A stretch of DNA of 64,000 nucleotides, from assembly GCA_036785705.1 (NCBI GenBank), contig JAWUZG010000159.1, positions 2,604,001-2,668,000 of the forward strand, in the 5' to 3' direction. The notes under the pieces are model-generated. The model did not search any database, had not been told where the DNA came from, and saw only the letters and a program-made list of their open reading frames with translations. How positions within the stretch are numbered: position 1 is the first letter of the stretch; each line of letters starts with the position of its first letter. A program made the translations under genes and the position numbers. The stretch is from Acanthornis magna (lineage: Eukaryota > Chordata > Aves > Passeriformes > Acanthizidae). Below are positions 22,521 to 34,330 of the stretch, in pieces.

Positions 22521-24880
22521 GGGAGAATACAGGCTTCACCCCGAGCCTCCTGCTGGCAAGCACCCACCCTGCTGAAGTGGCAAAGCTTGTGACACCGTGT
22601 TGGAGGCCAATGTCAGAGGTTGTCGGTCGCCTCCATCCTACCATGAAATCGGTTTAAGGTCGGGAGCTGAGCGTCGCTGATTCGCAGGGAAAACCTTGCA
22701 GGGGGCACGGGGCTTCCAGTGCCACCGGGCTGGATGGTCCCAGTGAAACCAGCGAGGCTCTTGGCTATGGGAGGCCACAAATCAGAGCTTTAAATGCCCA
22801 GGAGTAGGGACTACGGGTCAGGTTTGCAGCGATGCTCTGCTGAAATGGAGTTAGGCGTGGTTGTGGTCCTGCCTGATGGATCTGCAGTGCAAAACGTGCC
22901 CTGCTCTGTGTGCTGCTCCCCCTGCTCAGTCACTGATGCTGTCACCCTGAAACAAAAAAAAAAAAAAAGAAAAAAAAATCAGTTTGTTTTTAAAACTGAT
23001 TCCTGAAGGGAGTATATTTTAGGAATTTTTAAAATGAAAATGCCTTTTCAGTGGAACAATTACCTGTACATGATGTTCTCCATATTTTCTGGGGAGGAAA
23101 ACCTCCCACTTTTGAAAACAGATTTTGCAAAAAGTGTTAAGGGGTTTTTCAAGCTACAGTTCAAGTTTTTTTAGCTCAAATGTTTCACTTGTTGCCCCAA
23201 AACATTTTTATTAAAAGTTTTCAGGCTTGAAAACATTTTAAAGCCATAGGAAATCATGGTGTTCTAAAAAACCATTTTAGTGGAGGAGAAACACTTGTGG
23301 GCTGGTACCACCAGTGTTGACATCAATTCCGATTTTTAACTTAGTAACAAGCTTGAACTAGCAGACTGCAGAGCAATTTCTGCAGGAACTTCCTGGCTCC
23401 TGTCGGTTTTCTTCTTGGAGGAGGAAGGGAAAAAGGACTGTGGAGAGAAAACATCTCCTTTTTGCACACTTCTGTACCCTGTTATTGTTATAATGGGGCA
23501 AAAAGGGATATGGAGAAGGAAAATTTCCCTGTCACACTGTATAGCTAGAAAATACCTGGACATAATACTGCAAAATAGAACACGATATTGAAATTATATT
23601 GGCTCTCAAACCTCTAGAAATATCATCAGTGCTGAAGCAGCCCAAGTTCATGCCAGTTTGAAAGTCTGTCCTAAAGTTTGTCTTCATGCAGAGCTAAAAT
23701 GGATTAGCACAAATGACTGATGTTTTCAAAACTACCAGGAAACTGAATGTTTCTACTTTGCTGATGTTGAAACAAATATAAACGTTAATACAAAATTCTC
23801 TCTCATTTGGGTGCAAACAAGTGGTGTGACTGTACTGACAAAAAGCTGTGGAGGAGAGTGGAGGGGAAGGTCTGAGAGGTCACAGCCTTCTCCAAGCAAG
23901 CCATGAAATAGTCATGCAACCTCCGAATTAGGGCTGGAAATATCAGTGATCAATCCCTTCCAAAGATCCCACGCTATATTGCCAATGACCTGCTCATTGA
24001 TCTGATGGGAAAGGTCCATTTAAAAGTACAGAACCCCCAGTGATTCTCATAACTGCTTCTCAGAGAAGATTTAGCCCTTCTGAAATCAAATATAGATCAA
24101 CCTTTGCACCTGGGAGCCACAGAATACAGCCCTCTGCTAAATGCTCTGGCCTTTGCGTCATAATTTAATCCTGGGAGGAGATACCTTAGAAAAGGGGTTT
24201 TACCTTTTTTTTTGGCTAGGCAGATGGCAGCAGAGGTGGTTGAGTTGGTAATAGAGGGGTTTTTTGCTCAATAAAGACATGGTTTGCAAGAAGGTACAAT
24301 TTTTATGAATAAATGCCATAAAGTACTATATTATTATTATCAGTGACATGGGGCAGGGTCTCACTGTGACCTGTTGTGCTGTTTGAGCATCATAGGAGGG
24401 TGAGCACAAACTCTGCCCACCTACTCAAAAATCCAGAGGATTGGTTTCAGAATGGCTCAGCTCATTCGTGGAAAATCAGAGGCTTCCCACCATTATCACC
24501 ACCGAAAATCTGACCTGGGAAAATAAGTGCAAATGCAGTCAATGAATCTGTGCTTAGACACGCCCACTCTGCTGTTGGAATACCGAAATAAATAGGATAA
24601 TATGCACAATTTTACTGGAAAATAAAGCAAATACAGAAGGCAGAGGAACAGAAAAAAGGTGTTAAGCACTGGGTCCTGTTTTTAGAGTCCTTCTTGTGTA
24701 AGTGCAGGCGAGGCGCTGGAGGTGAAAGAGCTGCTGGCTCCAGTGATGTGACAATAATAATAAGTAGTAGAAGTAGTGGTAAAGCTGAAGGCAGGAGCTG
24801 GGGAGGGGAACTCTGGCTGTGTGAGTCGGCTTGTGCAATTCCCAGAGCTCTCCTTATCTCCCCGTGCCTTTGGTTTGGCA
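22521..24880. other. Non-coding, no gene seen
   Basis: Unique sequence with an A-rich run at about 22952-22978 and ATA/GTA trinucleotide-like words near 24750-24780. Segment 24100-24210 has CNE-like texture (TTTGCGTCATAATTTAATCC). No gene is recognised. Confidence 0.4.
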
Positions 24881-25340
24881 TATCAGCCAGACAAAGGGCT
24901 TAACGCAACTTGGCAGAGCGGCTGGGGAAATTGTTTAAAATTTCCAGCAACTGGAACAATTAAGTAAGCCTTGGAACGAGGGAGAATAGTTGTCCCCTTA
25001 GGATTCCTATCACCCAAGGATAACATTTCCAGGCTTTGTCCAGCAAGAGATGTCACTTCATTTACAGAGATCCTCACAATGTTGAGGTGTATTGGATATT
25101 GGTTATTATATGTGAGAGACTATCAGGAATCATCTCAGCTGGGCTAATTGTTCCCGGGTTCAGGGCTGATGGAATTTTAATTTAAGTGCTTGTGAAGTTT
25201 TCCAGAATTATAAAAGATGATGGAAAAGCAGTGGTTTTTAGAAGTGTATTATTAATATGCTGGATCCAGGGAATTTATTAAGATTTCAGCCAAATGCATC
25301 CCTGAATAAGAGAGATTCCTCAGCTGGGACTAACTACTCT
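24881..25340. other. Candidate conserved non-coding element
   Basis: Repeat-free AT-leaning block with TAATT, GGATAA and TTTAATTTAA words and an imperfect palindrome around 24927-24946 (GGAAATT and AATTTCC arms). Inference from texture. Confidence 0.32.
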
Positions 25341-25433
25341 CGGCTGCCTGTTTTGGGATGGAGACAGGATGGAGAAACAGCATTTCCTACAAGAACTGGC
25401 AGTGACAAGGGCTCGATTCCCTAACAGTCGTGT

Positions 25434-25670
25434 TGACGTCACGCTCTTCAATGTTTGTTTTTATAGCTTGCAAAAAAAGAGAAGTGTTGCCCTATTTTGT
25501 GTCACTGCTTTTTCTAGGGTGCTCCTCTTCCCTTCCACCTCTTTCCTTCGCTGAACCTGTGCTGAGGATGTGTCATTCCTTCACAACCCCCTCCCTTTGG
25601 AATGTGGGGGGAAAAAGGGAAAGGGGTGTGGGGGGAGGAGGAGCAACGGCTCCGTGGTACTGTATAAATA
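25434..25670 (+). promoter_or_regulatory. Promoter-like array: CRE, CACCC/G4 block, TATA box
   Basis: TGACGTCA at 25434-25441 is a perfect palindromic CREB/ATF site. At 25606-25635 four G-runs with 5-, 3- and 3-nt loops form a textbook G-quadruplex pattern, and the GGGGTGTGGGG part (from 25623) matches the KLF CACCC box in reverse. TATAAATA at 25663-25670 follows 27 bp later. Initiation about 30 bp downstream of the TATA box would fall near 25695 on the plus strand. No coding frame is evident downstream, so a non-coding RNA or chance are the options. Confidence 0.3.
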
Positions 25671-26470
25671 GTTGCTTTATTATCATAAAAAAATTGCGCT
25701 CTAAAGATTTTTAGGATCAAAACACACCAAAGAAAATGTAAAACAAAATTAAAATGAAGTCGGTATTCACATTGTCAGCAGTTATTTTGTCACTGCAAAG
25801 CATCTCCTCAAAGGAATATTGTGCAGCACAGCAGCAGCCGAATGAAGCAAGCGGCTCCAGCGTTTACTTAAAAGGGAAGTGCAGGGACATCTTCAAACTG
25901 CAGTAATGGATCCCTGGGGTTTCTCTAAAGTCTGATAGTGGCACTGACATTTCCTGTGAAGTTGGAGGCTGGCAGGTTGTTAAAACTTCCCCCTTTTTTT
26001 TAACCGCATCAAGTGTTGCTGTAGTTTGTTGAACATATAAAATCACTTCTCCACCTCCTCCTTTTTAAAAAAAAATTCCAGATATCAATAAAGAACTTGA
26101 GAGAGGAAAACACTATAATTATAGCCAAAAAGCTGGCACAATGCCTGCTGTATAAACCCGTTATTTTGGTAGCATAGAATTCGGTACTGGAATAACTCTC
26201 TGGGTGGAAACTTGGCAAACATGATCTCAGCCTGTGAGCTAATCTTTTCTTTTTCCTCCTGTAATAACATTTTTTTCTACGCTACAGATTTAGCCATTTT
26301 AAAATTGTGCATCCTATTACTGAGATTGTGTATGCACAAATGACCTATGTTATGGGTCTCTGGGGTGACGTGAATGTAGACAAGAGATCTGCATGTTAGA
26401 TTAAAACCCCTTCGCTGGAAAATTGGTACCCTGTAGATTCAAATACAATTAGCCTTGATCTGAGCTGCTG
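25671..26470. other. Candidate conserved non-coding block
   Basis: Repeat-free AT-leaning DNA downstream of the promoter-like array. Segments 25720-25870 and 26280-26460 look most enhancer-like (AATACAATTAGCC, TTTTAAAATTGTGCATCC). A stretch at 26428 resembles the first 12 nt of miR-10 but lacks a partner arm. Confidence 0.3.
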
Positions 26471-29042
26471 CCACGACGGGAGCTGGCTAGAGATGAGGGT
26501 GCTGTGCGAGGGCTGGGGCCCAGGAGAACCTGGGCAGTGGTTGGGATCAGGATTTTGGGAGTGGTTCTGGTTCTGCTTCTGCTCCTCACAGTTGCAGTCT
26601 CAGTCTTGCCGCAATTCTTGTCCTAGAGCTCGCTGGTCTTGAGGAGTAAAAGCCTAAATATTTGCACACGTTAGAGGATTCAAGTCCACTGCGAAATGGA
26701 GCTGGTTCTACCTCCATAACATTGCAAGAGGTGTCATCAGCCATGCACAGAGACCGATTTTGTGGTTAGCCCTTCTTTTTAAGAGAGCTGGAACACCAGA
26801 ACACCTTGGTGGGACTGTGAGAGAGCTCAGATAACACAGGACTCCAGTAACTTTATTTTTTTTCATTTTGACCTACATCCTCAGTTTTTAAAGAACAGTG
26901 TGTTTGCCTACACTTGCAGGTTCTGGGAGCTGCAGATGCTAAGGAAAGAGAGTGAGGTTTGAATTGAAATTCATGCCAGCCTGCCATAAACATCTTTCTA
27001 AATGGATATAATAAGATCAAATCTCTTACTGCTGTTGCTGCTCCATCTGGGGTGCCTTGGTGCTGTGGTAGCAGAGATTGTCCCACGTGTTGGGACTGCC
27101 TGGGTGGGAATCCAGGGGCAAAACTGGCCCAGTGGTGCTACAGAAGTGTGGAGTAATCAGTTCCACTTCCCTGCAACAGAAGGGAAGACTGCAGCCACCT
27201 TTGAAATCTTCTTCCTAGAAAGAGGGATCTGCAGTTTGCTGATGTGCTGATTTCCAGAGAAATTAGTCTCTTATAAAGGGATTTTTTGGGGAGTCTTGAG
27301 GCAAAAAAAAAGCTGTTGGAATTGAAGGGGGCTGAGAGCAGAGGTGCTCTGTGGATTCTGGTGCTTGCTTGGGGTGGGCAGCAAACCTGCTTATAACTTT
27401 TAACGTTTTTCACCTGGAGGCACAAATTATTCTGCTCCAGCCTATGCATGGTTATTGACTGGGTTTATTTGTTCCCGAGCTGGTGCTGAGTGCAATTTGC
27501 AGCAGCCTGCAGGAAATAGGACCCTTTGGTGGGGAGGTGTGAGCAGCATTGGTGCTGCGTTCAACCAACCCCTGCCATTTCTGTGTTAAAGCTGAGTGTG
27601 GCTCAGGCTGAAGAACCGAACATTGAAGGCTCACATCTGCTCACGGGATGTGCTTAAAAATATGGTTGTTTTTTAGGTCGTATTAATTACTGAGGTTCTT
27701 CTTGATTCAATGATCTTTTGGCACTTTGCATCAGCCAGAGATGGTCACTCTTGAATTCTTGCTGAAGGCAATGCTCCATGTGCTTGGGCTGAAGTTGGTG
27801 GATAATCCATAGCAGATTTTGAGGCAGGATCAGCACTTTAAATAATTTGCCTATCTGAGCTGTTCTGGGCCATTCTGGCTGATGTCAAGGGAGAAAAGGC
27901 TTTGCCAGTGAAAGGACAACACTGAAGATCATGGTGGCACAGGAGTTACAGGATCCAAGACACCACTGAGATAATGGAAAAGCTGCTGCCCCTTTGGGTC
28001 AGGGTGGCTCCTGTCTCCAAGATGGGACCATTAACTGAGTCCTGAGCTCTGCCTGGCCCTCAGGGAGCAGTCAGTGAGAGGCATTTGAAAACACAAGGCA
28101 GGTCAGCTCCCATGGTCATATCTGAATGGAGGGCCCCGCAAGTATTCACAAATCGTGTTAATCATAAAGGGTGTCACAAAAACATCCCATTAAAAAAAAT
28201 TCCCTTCCAAGGGGAAGGGAACCCAGGGTGCTGCTTTCTTTTACGTTTTTCAGAGTGTGGTTTTAGCCTTGGAGAATTCCTGTTCATGCTGCAAAATTTC
28301 TTAGGAAGACAGGAAAGTGCATCATGAAAACAAAATTAGATTAACTTCCCTTTGCAAACCCAAGTCTGACTTCCAGCAGGGGAAGGTGTTTTGGTGGAGT
28401 CTTGATCCCTGGGAAATGGATTTACATCTTTCATCTCTGCTATCCCCACAGAGAAGAAGGGAAAAAAAGCCCCAACCCTCAAATATTTTATCTTGTTCTG
28501 CAGGACCCAAGCAGATCTCTCCCCAGGGACCATAAATTCTTCCCTGACTGTCACCACTGCTCCTGGACTCTGGTGCAGCACATTGGGAGAGTGAGCTTTG
28601 TTCCTCCACAGCACAGAGGACACGCCACAAATAATTTAAGGGACCATTTTTCTTGTTATATGACGTTAAATATTCTTTACTTAAAAAAAAAAAAATCCAC
28701 ACCACTTGGCGTAAAGTAATATATCCAGGAGAAGGGCAGATGCTGTTTATAAAAGACACAGCACTTGCCTCTGCTCTGCATCCAACCTCCTGAATCAATT
28801 CCAGCTCGCTCGCACCTCCGAGGTGATGAGATGGGCCAAGAGCAAGCTCTGTGCTGAGCCAAAACTCTTTAAGGACATTGTTTCTACCTCCAATTCAACT
28901 GCAGGAAAAGGGAAATTGTGGTTTCAGTGCAGCTGATTGGAATGATGTTTGTTTTTAGGCCCAAATTCTTTGGGCATCTTCAGTATAAATCATGTATTTA
29001 AATCCCAGAGGATGTGGAAAGCTGGGCTGCAGCCCTTCAAAT
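26471..29042. other. Non-coding, no gene seen
   Basis: Unique sequence with an A-run at about 28682-28694. No exon, RNA gene or interspersed repeat is recognised before the CR1 fragment. Confidence 0.45.
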
Positions 29043-29096
29043 CAGGGAATCATTAAGGTTGGGAAAGACCTCTAAGATCACCAAATCCAGCAATCA
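29043..29096 (-). mobile_element. CR1 LINE 3'-end fragment
   Basis: The plus strand shows the reverse complement of the CR1 3' terminus: an AATCATTAAGGTTGGGAAAG-type start followed by ACCTCTAAGATCACCAAATCCA. This is the conserved end of avian CR1 elements, 5'-truncated here to about 55 bp. No coding part is retained. Confidence 0.85.
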
Positions 29097-30290
29097 AAGG
29101 GCAAAGGATGTGTCCTCTGGGCTTGCTCTGGTTCCTGTTTGGAGGGTATGATTGGAGAGGGGCTCTTGATGGTAGTGGAGATGTGGGGGATGATGGGGAA
29201 AGTTCTCTTCTTTTAGAGAAAAGAAATTGGACCAATAAACCAATGAAAGAGCAAACTTCAAACTCCTCTGTTCACATGTTTATTTGGTCTCTTTGCAATG
29301 GAGAAACAGGTAATAAACTGTCCAAAAATAGTGATTACAGAAAAGCAGAAGGTGTCAAGGGAAAAATCTGATTTCTGACTCACTTTCTCATCTCCAGTTT
29401 GGGGGTAATGGTGGGATTTTGTTCCCCTGCTGTATTTCTTCCCTGATACAGAAACAGAACTGGAAAAAATATGCAGGGAAATGGCAACTCCAAACCAATC
29501 CTCTTGGAAATCTGTTCCTCTGAGCTTTCTGGTTTTTTAGTGGACTTTGAGTTTGCCACCTGCTTATCTCCTTCCTCCTCTGAGCCTGTGAAAGGTACCT
29601 TCATGTGTTTCTAAAACTTTGCTCCAGTGCTAAGGTAAATGTGAATTTTACTGTGTGAGCAGAGATTTTTAGAAACAAGACTTGAATGGACAAATCTTGT
29701 GATTTCAAGGCAAATCAGGAGATATTTTCTTATTAATTTAACTACTGTATTGGCACTTCTGATATTAGGGCTTTTCCCCCCCTTTATAATATATTCTGAT
29801 TTCCTTGATACTTTCTTTGGTTTTCTGCCTAAGCGGTTATTTATAATTTCCGAGCAATTCAGTTCCGCCCATCTGAACTTGTGTATTTGTGGGGAAGGAC
29901 TGGACAATGACTTTCAGATTCCAAGTTTTGTTTGACAGCTTCTTATTCCCTGTAACAATTTCATTTCTAACAGCCAGGAAGCCAATTTTAGAGCAGCACA
30001 GAAAGAATTTCATAGGTAGCATGAACGCAGTCAATGCAAAATCACCTCTGCCCCTGCAATGTAAACACTGAAGCATGTCCATAAATTTAACTGTGACTGT
30101 TCCAAAGAGGTGCTGGTGCTGTTAGCAGGGCTGGGGCCTCAGCATTCTCAAACTGCTGCTTTTTTACCTCGTTTTTCCTCGCTTTGATGGGAATTTTTAT
30201 GAATGACATAGCATGCGTTTGTGTGTTTTTGTGCTTGTGTCCTAGTGGGTTTGATCTGGGTGTAGCAGGCATCTGCCTTGCACAGTTCCC
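29097..30290. other. Non-coding, no gene seen
   Basis: Unique AT-leaning sequence. Small chance frames only. Confidence 0.45.
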
Positions 30291-30730
30291 ATCTATACCA
30301 TGTTAATTATATTGCTCTGCTCTGACATAATAAACACTGAGAGAGTTGTGAATAGATTATTTACGATGCCACCTGAACTCTAAGTAATTATAGCTGTGTA
30401 ATTTAGCTTCCCCCTATTTCATTTTATATATAATGCAATATTTCAAAATATTCCAGCGTACATCTATCTTTAGCTCTGTGTTTGAATGAATAAATTGTGA
30501 TTCTCCTTCAAAGGTAATATATCAGCAATGCCCTTAAGGGAGGGCGCTGTAGCTCTGTCAGGAGTGATCCATAAACTAATTCCCACATAAACATAGACAA
30601 TGGATAGAGAGAATGAACACACACCTTCATTCACAGAAAATAAAACTGTGCTTGCCTGTCTGGGTGTTTGTAAGTCTCGTGTTCTACTGTCGAAGCACTA
30701 AAGGAAGGTGTGCAATACATCTCAGCCTAA
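30291..30730. other. Candidate conserved non-coding element
   Basis: AT-rich repeat-free block with dense homeodomain-type words (TTAATTATAT, AAGTAATTATAGC, GAATGAATAAATTG). One short GC-rich interruption, GGGAGGGCGCTG, falls near 30538-30549. Enhancer-like by texture. Confidence 0.38.
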
Positions 30731-30992
30731 TGGGTTTTAATAGAGGACTTTTCCTGCAATTCAAGGTGTTGGGACAAAATTAGTATTGGGCAACAAATAT
30801 CTTGCAGTGAATGGAATGAAGGTATTAACTTTACAGCTGGGGAAGTAAAATTACTTCTGTGGGTACATTGTTTGAGGCTAATTGATGGTATTTTTTTGTG
30901 GGCTGCAATGACCCCACTCCAGTACCTGCTGCAGCCTCGTCCTGTGCATTATTGGACAGTTCTTCAAGGAGGCACAACAACTTTTTGGATCC

Positions 30993-31047
30993 ATGGCCTC
31001 AACCTCCCTGTGCCTCAGTTTCCTCAGCTGTAAATCCTGTAAAATAC
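30993..31047 (+). mobile_element. MIR/CORE-SINE remnant
   Basis: The segment AACCTCCCTGTGCCTCAG through TTTCCTCAGCTGTAAA matches the 3' part of the MIR/CORE-SINE consensus (CCTCTCTGTGCCTCAGTTTCCTCATCTGTAAAA). Flanks are too diverged to extend. An old amniote-age insertion. Confidence 0.65.
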
Positions 31048-31198
31048 CACGTGCTTCTTAAACAAATGAGATGACATTATTCATTTGAATATTGTTCATT
31101 CAAATTCATATTTGAACGAGGGCTGGTTGCCTCTCTAGAATGCACTGAACAAGAAGTTACAGACTTGAATGGTCTTTCACACTGAATTAGGAGTTGGG

Positions 31199-31475
31199 AA
31201 ATCATAGAAGCACAGAATGGAAGGGACCTTAAAGACCATCTTGTTCCACCCCCTGCCACAGACAGGGACACCTCCCACTGTCCCAGGTTGCTCCAAGGTC
31301 TGTCCAACTTGGCCTTGGACACTTCCAGGGATCCAGGGGCAGCCACAGCTGCTCTGGGGAACCTGTGCCAGGGCCTCCCCACCCTCACGTATTTCTTCCC
31401 AATATCCAATCTAACCCTACCCTCTTTCAGTTTAAAGCCATTGTTTTGTCACTATTTGCCCTTGTTCTGTCGACC
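31199..31475 (-). mobile_element. CR1 LINE 3'-UTR fragment
   Basis: Minus-oriented CR1. The plus strand reads ATCATAGAAGCACAGAATGG, then GAAGGGACCTTAAAGACCAT and the CCACCCCCTGCCA section. It continues through the CTTCCAGGGATCCAGGGGCA and TTCTTCCCAATATCCAATCT sections and the TTAAAGCCATTGTTTTGTCA section. This is the usual avian CR1 3' untranslated tail, moderately diverged and 5'-truncated, so no reverse-transcriptase reading frame remains. The CCTTAAAGA and TTCCACCC variants are typical of neoavian/passerine subfamilies. Confidence 0.93.
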
Positions 31476-33830
31476 TCAAATATTTGCAATTTTATTTTGC
31501 CAAGTCCTTTGAGATCCTCATATCAAAGGTAGTGTACATCAGCGTATATCTTCTTATATTCTTGAAGACCCATCCAGTATGATTTTACCCTCTTTTTTTA
31601 TTTCTGAAGAGCCTTCTGGGCTCATTCTTGTGGTTCCTTCACACAAAGCCCTAGTTGGTGACAGTGGCCTTGAATGGGGGAGAAGTCTCACCCAGGGCTT
31701 CTGCAGTACCAGAGATGAGCGCACATTTACATCAATTAAAAGATACTTAAGAGAGTCAGAATCTCTTTTTTCCCCTTTTTTTTTCTTTCTTTCTTTTTTC
31801 TTTTCTTTTTTTTTTTTTTAAATTAAAAATGTCAGGATTCAAACTTTACATGGGATTTGTGATGGCTCCAATTCCTGGTTGGCATGTGTGAGGCAGCACC
31901 CAGGAGATTCGAGGTTTCCATGACATCATACGGTAACTGTGAGCCTAACAGTTAATTAAATACTATATCCATGTATTCTAGTTAATTGATGCTTCCTTTA
32001 CATGGTTTATTGTGCTGCAAACTGGTATTGCTTCTGTCTCAGTGAGCAAACACAGAGAGGGAGAGGGAGAAGGAGACGGTGGGATGCTCCCGCTGGTGGC
32101 TGGGGAGAGGGAGCTGTTGGCACAGGGCTCCGTGCCCAGGGGCATCCTCGAGGAGAGCCCAGCGTCACCTGCACACCGGGGGCCCGAGGTGGCTCTGCGG
32201 GTCAGATGGAGATCTTTTATGAATGAGCTCAGCCGAGCCTGGGGAATGAAGTGCAGGCACAAGCAAGCTGTGCTTTTTTTTTTTTTTTTTCCGAGTCCAG
32301 CTTTGTCTGGGGTTTGTGTTGATGCGGGAGGGGACAGGCAGAGGAGGGTGCTCCCTTATGTTTGTGCGGTGCACAAATGTGGCATCACCTCTGTGACAAC
32401 TGTCCTGCAGGAATGTGGCTCTGCCCAGAGCAGAATCTGGTTTAAAGCTGGACCTCTCTTGCATTCTGGCCTTAAGGGAGAGGAAAAAAAAATCGTTTTT
32501 ATTTTCTCAGCAAATAAAAGGATTTTAAGTCAGGCAGTGCGGCTTGATTGGGAGTTGGTAACATAACACGATCTGGCAGCGGGGTCTGAGCACTGACCTC
32601 CAGCAGCACACCTCAGTCTCCGGCAGCTCTCCTCAAGGGTGATGAATCCCTCAAGAAAAAGCAAGCCCAGGTGGGCTGCTGTGGTCAGGCCACCTGCAGA
32701 AAAGGGCAGGGCACATCACCAGGCTTGCCTGCAGAGGTGAGCACAGTGTTAAATGATGTGCCCACAGCAAGCGTGACCTTGTCCACTGACAACACAGCTG
32801 TGGCAGAGTGGAAAGATGATAAAAATTCATAGTGCCCACGAAATTCCTGCCTGATATCTGCCCCTTTCCCCTGGCCTGCTCAGCTCCTGCTGGCAAAAGT
32901 CCAGGTCAGCCTTATCCTGCTTGTGTGCCTCAGGGTATACTCACCTGTTCTTAAGATTCAGGCTCAAATGCTGCTGCAAGGAGGAAAGAAAATATTTTTG
33001 TTTCAGGGATTTCAATCCAGAATGTAATTTCAGCAGCTTTTTACCATGAGTTCATTTGGCTCATAGTCTCAGACTGTGACAGATTTTCTAGTCTCCTGAT
33101 ATGACCTTCTGCAGCACTGGGGTGATTTGTGTGCCTGTGCGGGGGAAGGAGAAGGGGATTTGTTCAATGCTGAAACAGGACTGAAAGCTTTTAATTCATA
33201 GGCAATGAAAAAACCCCCCATTTTTGGCTCAGACTCCAGATGTGAAGCTCGAAGACACATCTGTACACCACTGTGCATTGCTGGTCTGTGCTGATACTGG
33301 AGATCCTAAAGCATTGAGACACTGTCAAGTTGGCATCAGGAGCATTTCTTCACTTAAACTCCCAAGGAAAAGCTATTCTGGATGTTTCAAATGAGAACGT
33401 TTAAAGAAAAATGTCACACCTTATATGAAAACCAAACCCTGGTTGCCTTCTCTCTCTTCTTTGTCCTCTTCCCTTCTCACCTCCCTATTAGAAACACCTT
33501 TTCTTTCTCACGGAGTGTATAATTTCTCCTCTAAAAGAAGGTGGGATAGTGCAAGTGTGATGAGAAACATTTCTAAGGATGACTTTGCAAGGTTTCCGTG
33601 TTTACTCTCTCATGGCAATATCCAGGGTGTGTTTTTTCAAGCTCACAGCTCTTGTCTGCTTGCAGCTCCATACTTCTGGTGAGGTGAAGAAACACTTTGA
33701 GAGCCATCACCCCCAAAATGTTTGTTTGTCACTGCTGGCCTGGCCTTCTTCCAAAAGGCAAAGTGGCCCCAGTCCCGTGAACAGACACTATAGATGAAGC
33801 CAGTTCAGATGGAGGGAGAAATGAAAGACA
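31476..33830. other. Non-coding, no gene seen
   Basis: Unique sequence with a polypyrimidine tract at about 31766-31820, a T-run at about 32273-32291 and a GC-richer stretch near 32060-32220. No gene is supported. Confidence 0.45.
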
Positions 33831-34330
33831 TTTACATCCCATTTCAGTAATACCCCTCCAAATTATCACCTCTCTGATCCTACCACCATGCCAAGTGCTG
33901 CAATGGTGGTGCACTTTGGAAAATAGTGCTGTCTTCTATTAAAGGTAGGTATTTTTTTCTGTAATTCTCTTTAGTGTTGCCTTTAGAGGCCCCTCTATGT
34001 GGCTCCTTTCACTTCTAATTACTGCACTAGGAGATTACAGTGTGGTGCTGGCGACAGAGAGAGAGAGGAAGGGGGAGGAATGGGATGGTGGAGAGGGAAA
34101 GATTTCTGTGGTAATTTGCATTTAAAGCTGGCACTCAGCATTATATCTCCCTGTTCACCCATTGTCTATAAACATTTTAGCTCTTCCTTCTGCCTCATCA
34201 GAATGAATTAAGCATTTTCATTGCACCACCAGCCTAATTAGAGTCATTTACTATGTTGACACAAAGGGTTTTTTTATGAGCATCTCAGCTTTAATACACT
34301 ACAGCAACATTGGAAACCTCCGATCAAAAG
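33831..34330. other. Candidate conserved non-coding element
   Basis: AT-leaning block with an exact reverse octamer ATTTGCAT at 34114-34121, followed by repeat-free sequence rich in TAATTA/TTAAG words (34190-34250). Inference from texture. Confidence 0.33.

Noticed and set aside
26428..26450. Segment TACCCTGTAGAT identical to the first 12 nt of miR-10
   Set aside because: The rest of the mature sequence diverges and neither flank provides a complementary arm, so no precursor hairpin forms.
30530..30555. CTCF-like GGGAGGGCGCTG
   Set aside because: The upstream half of the CTCF core (CCANYAG) is not matched.
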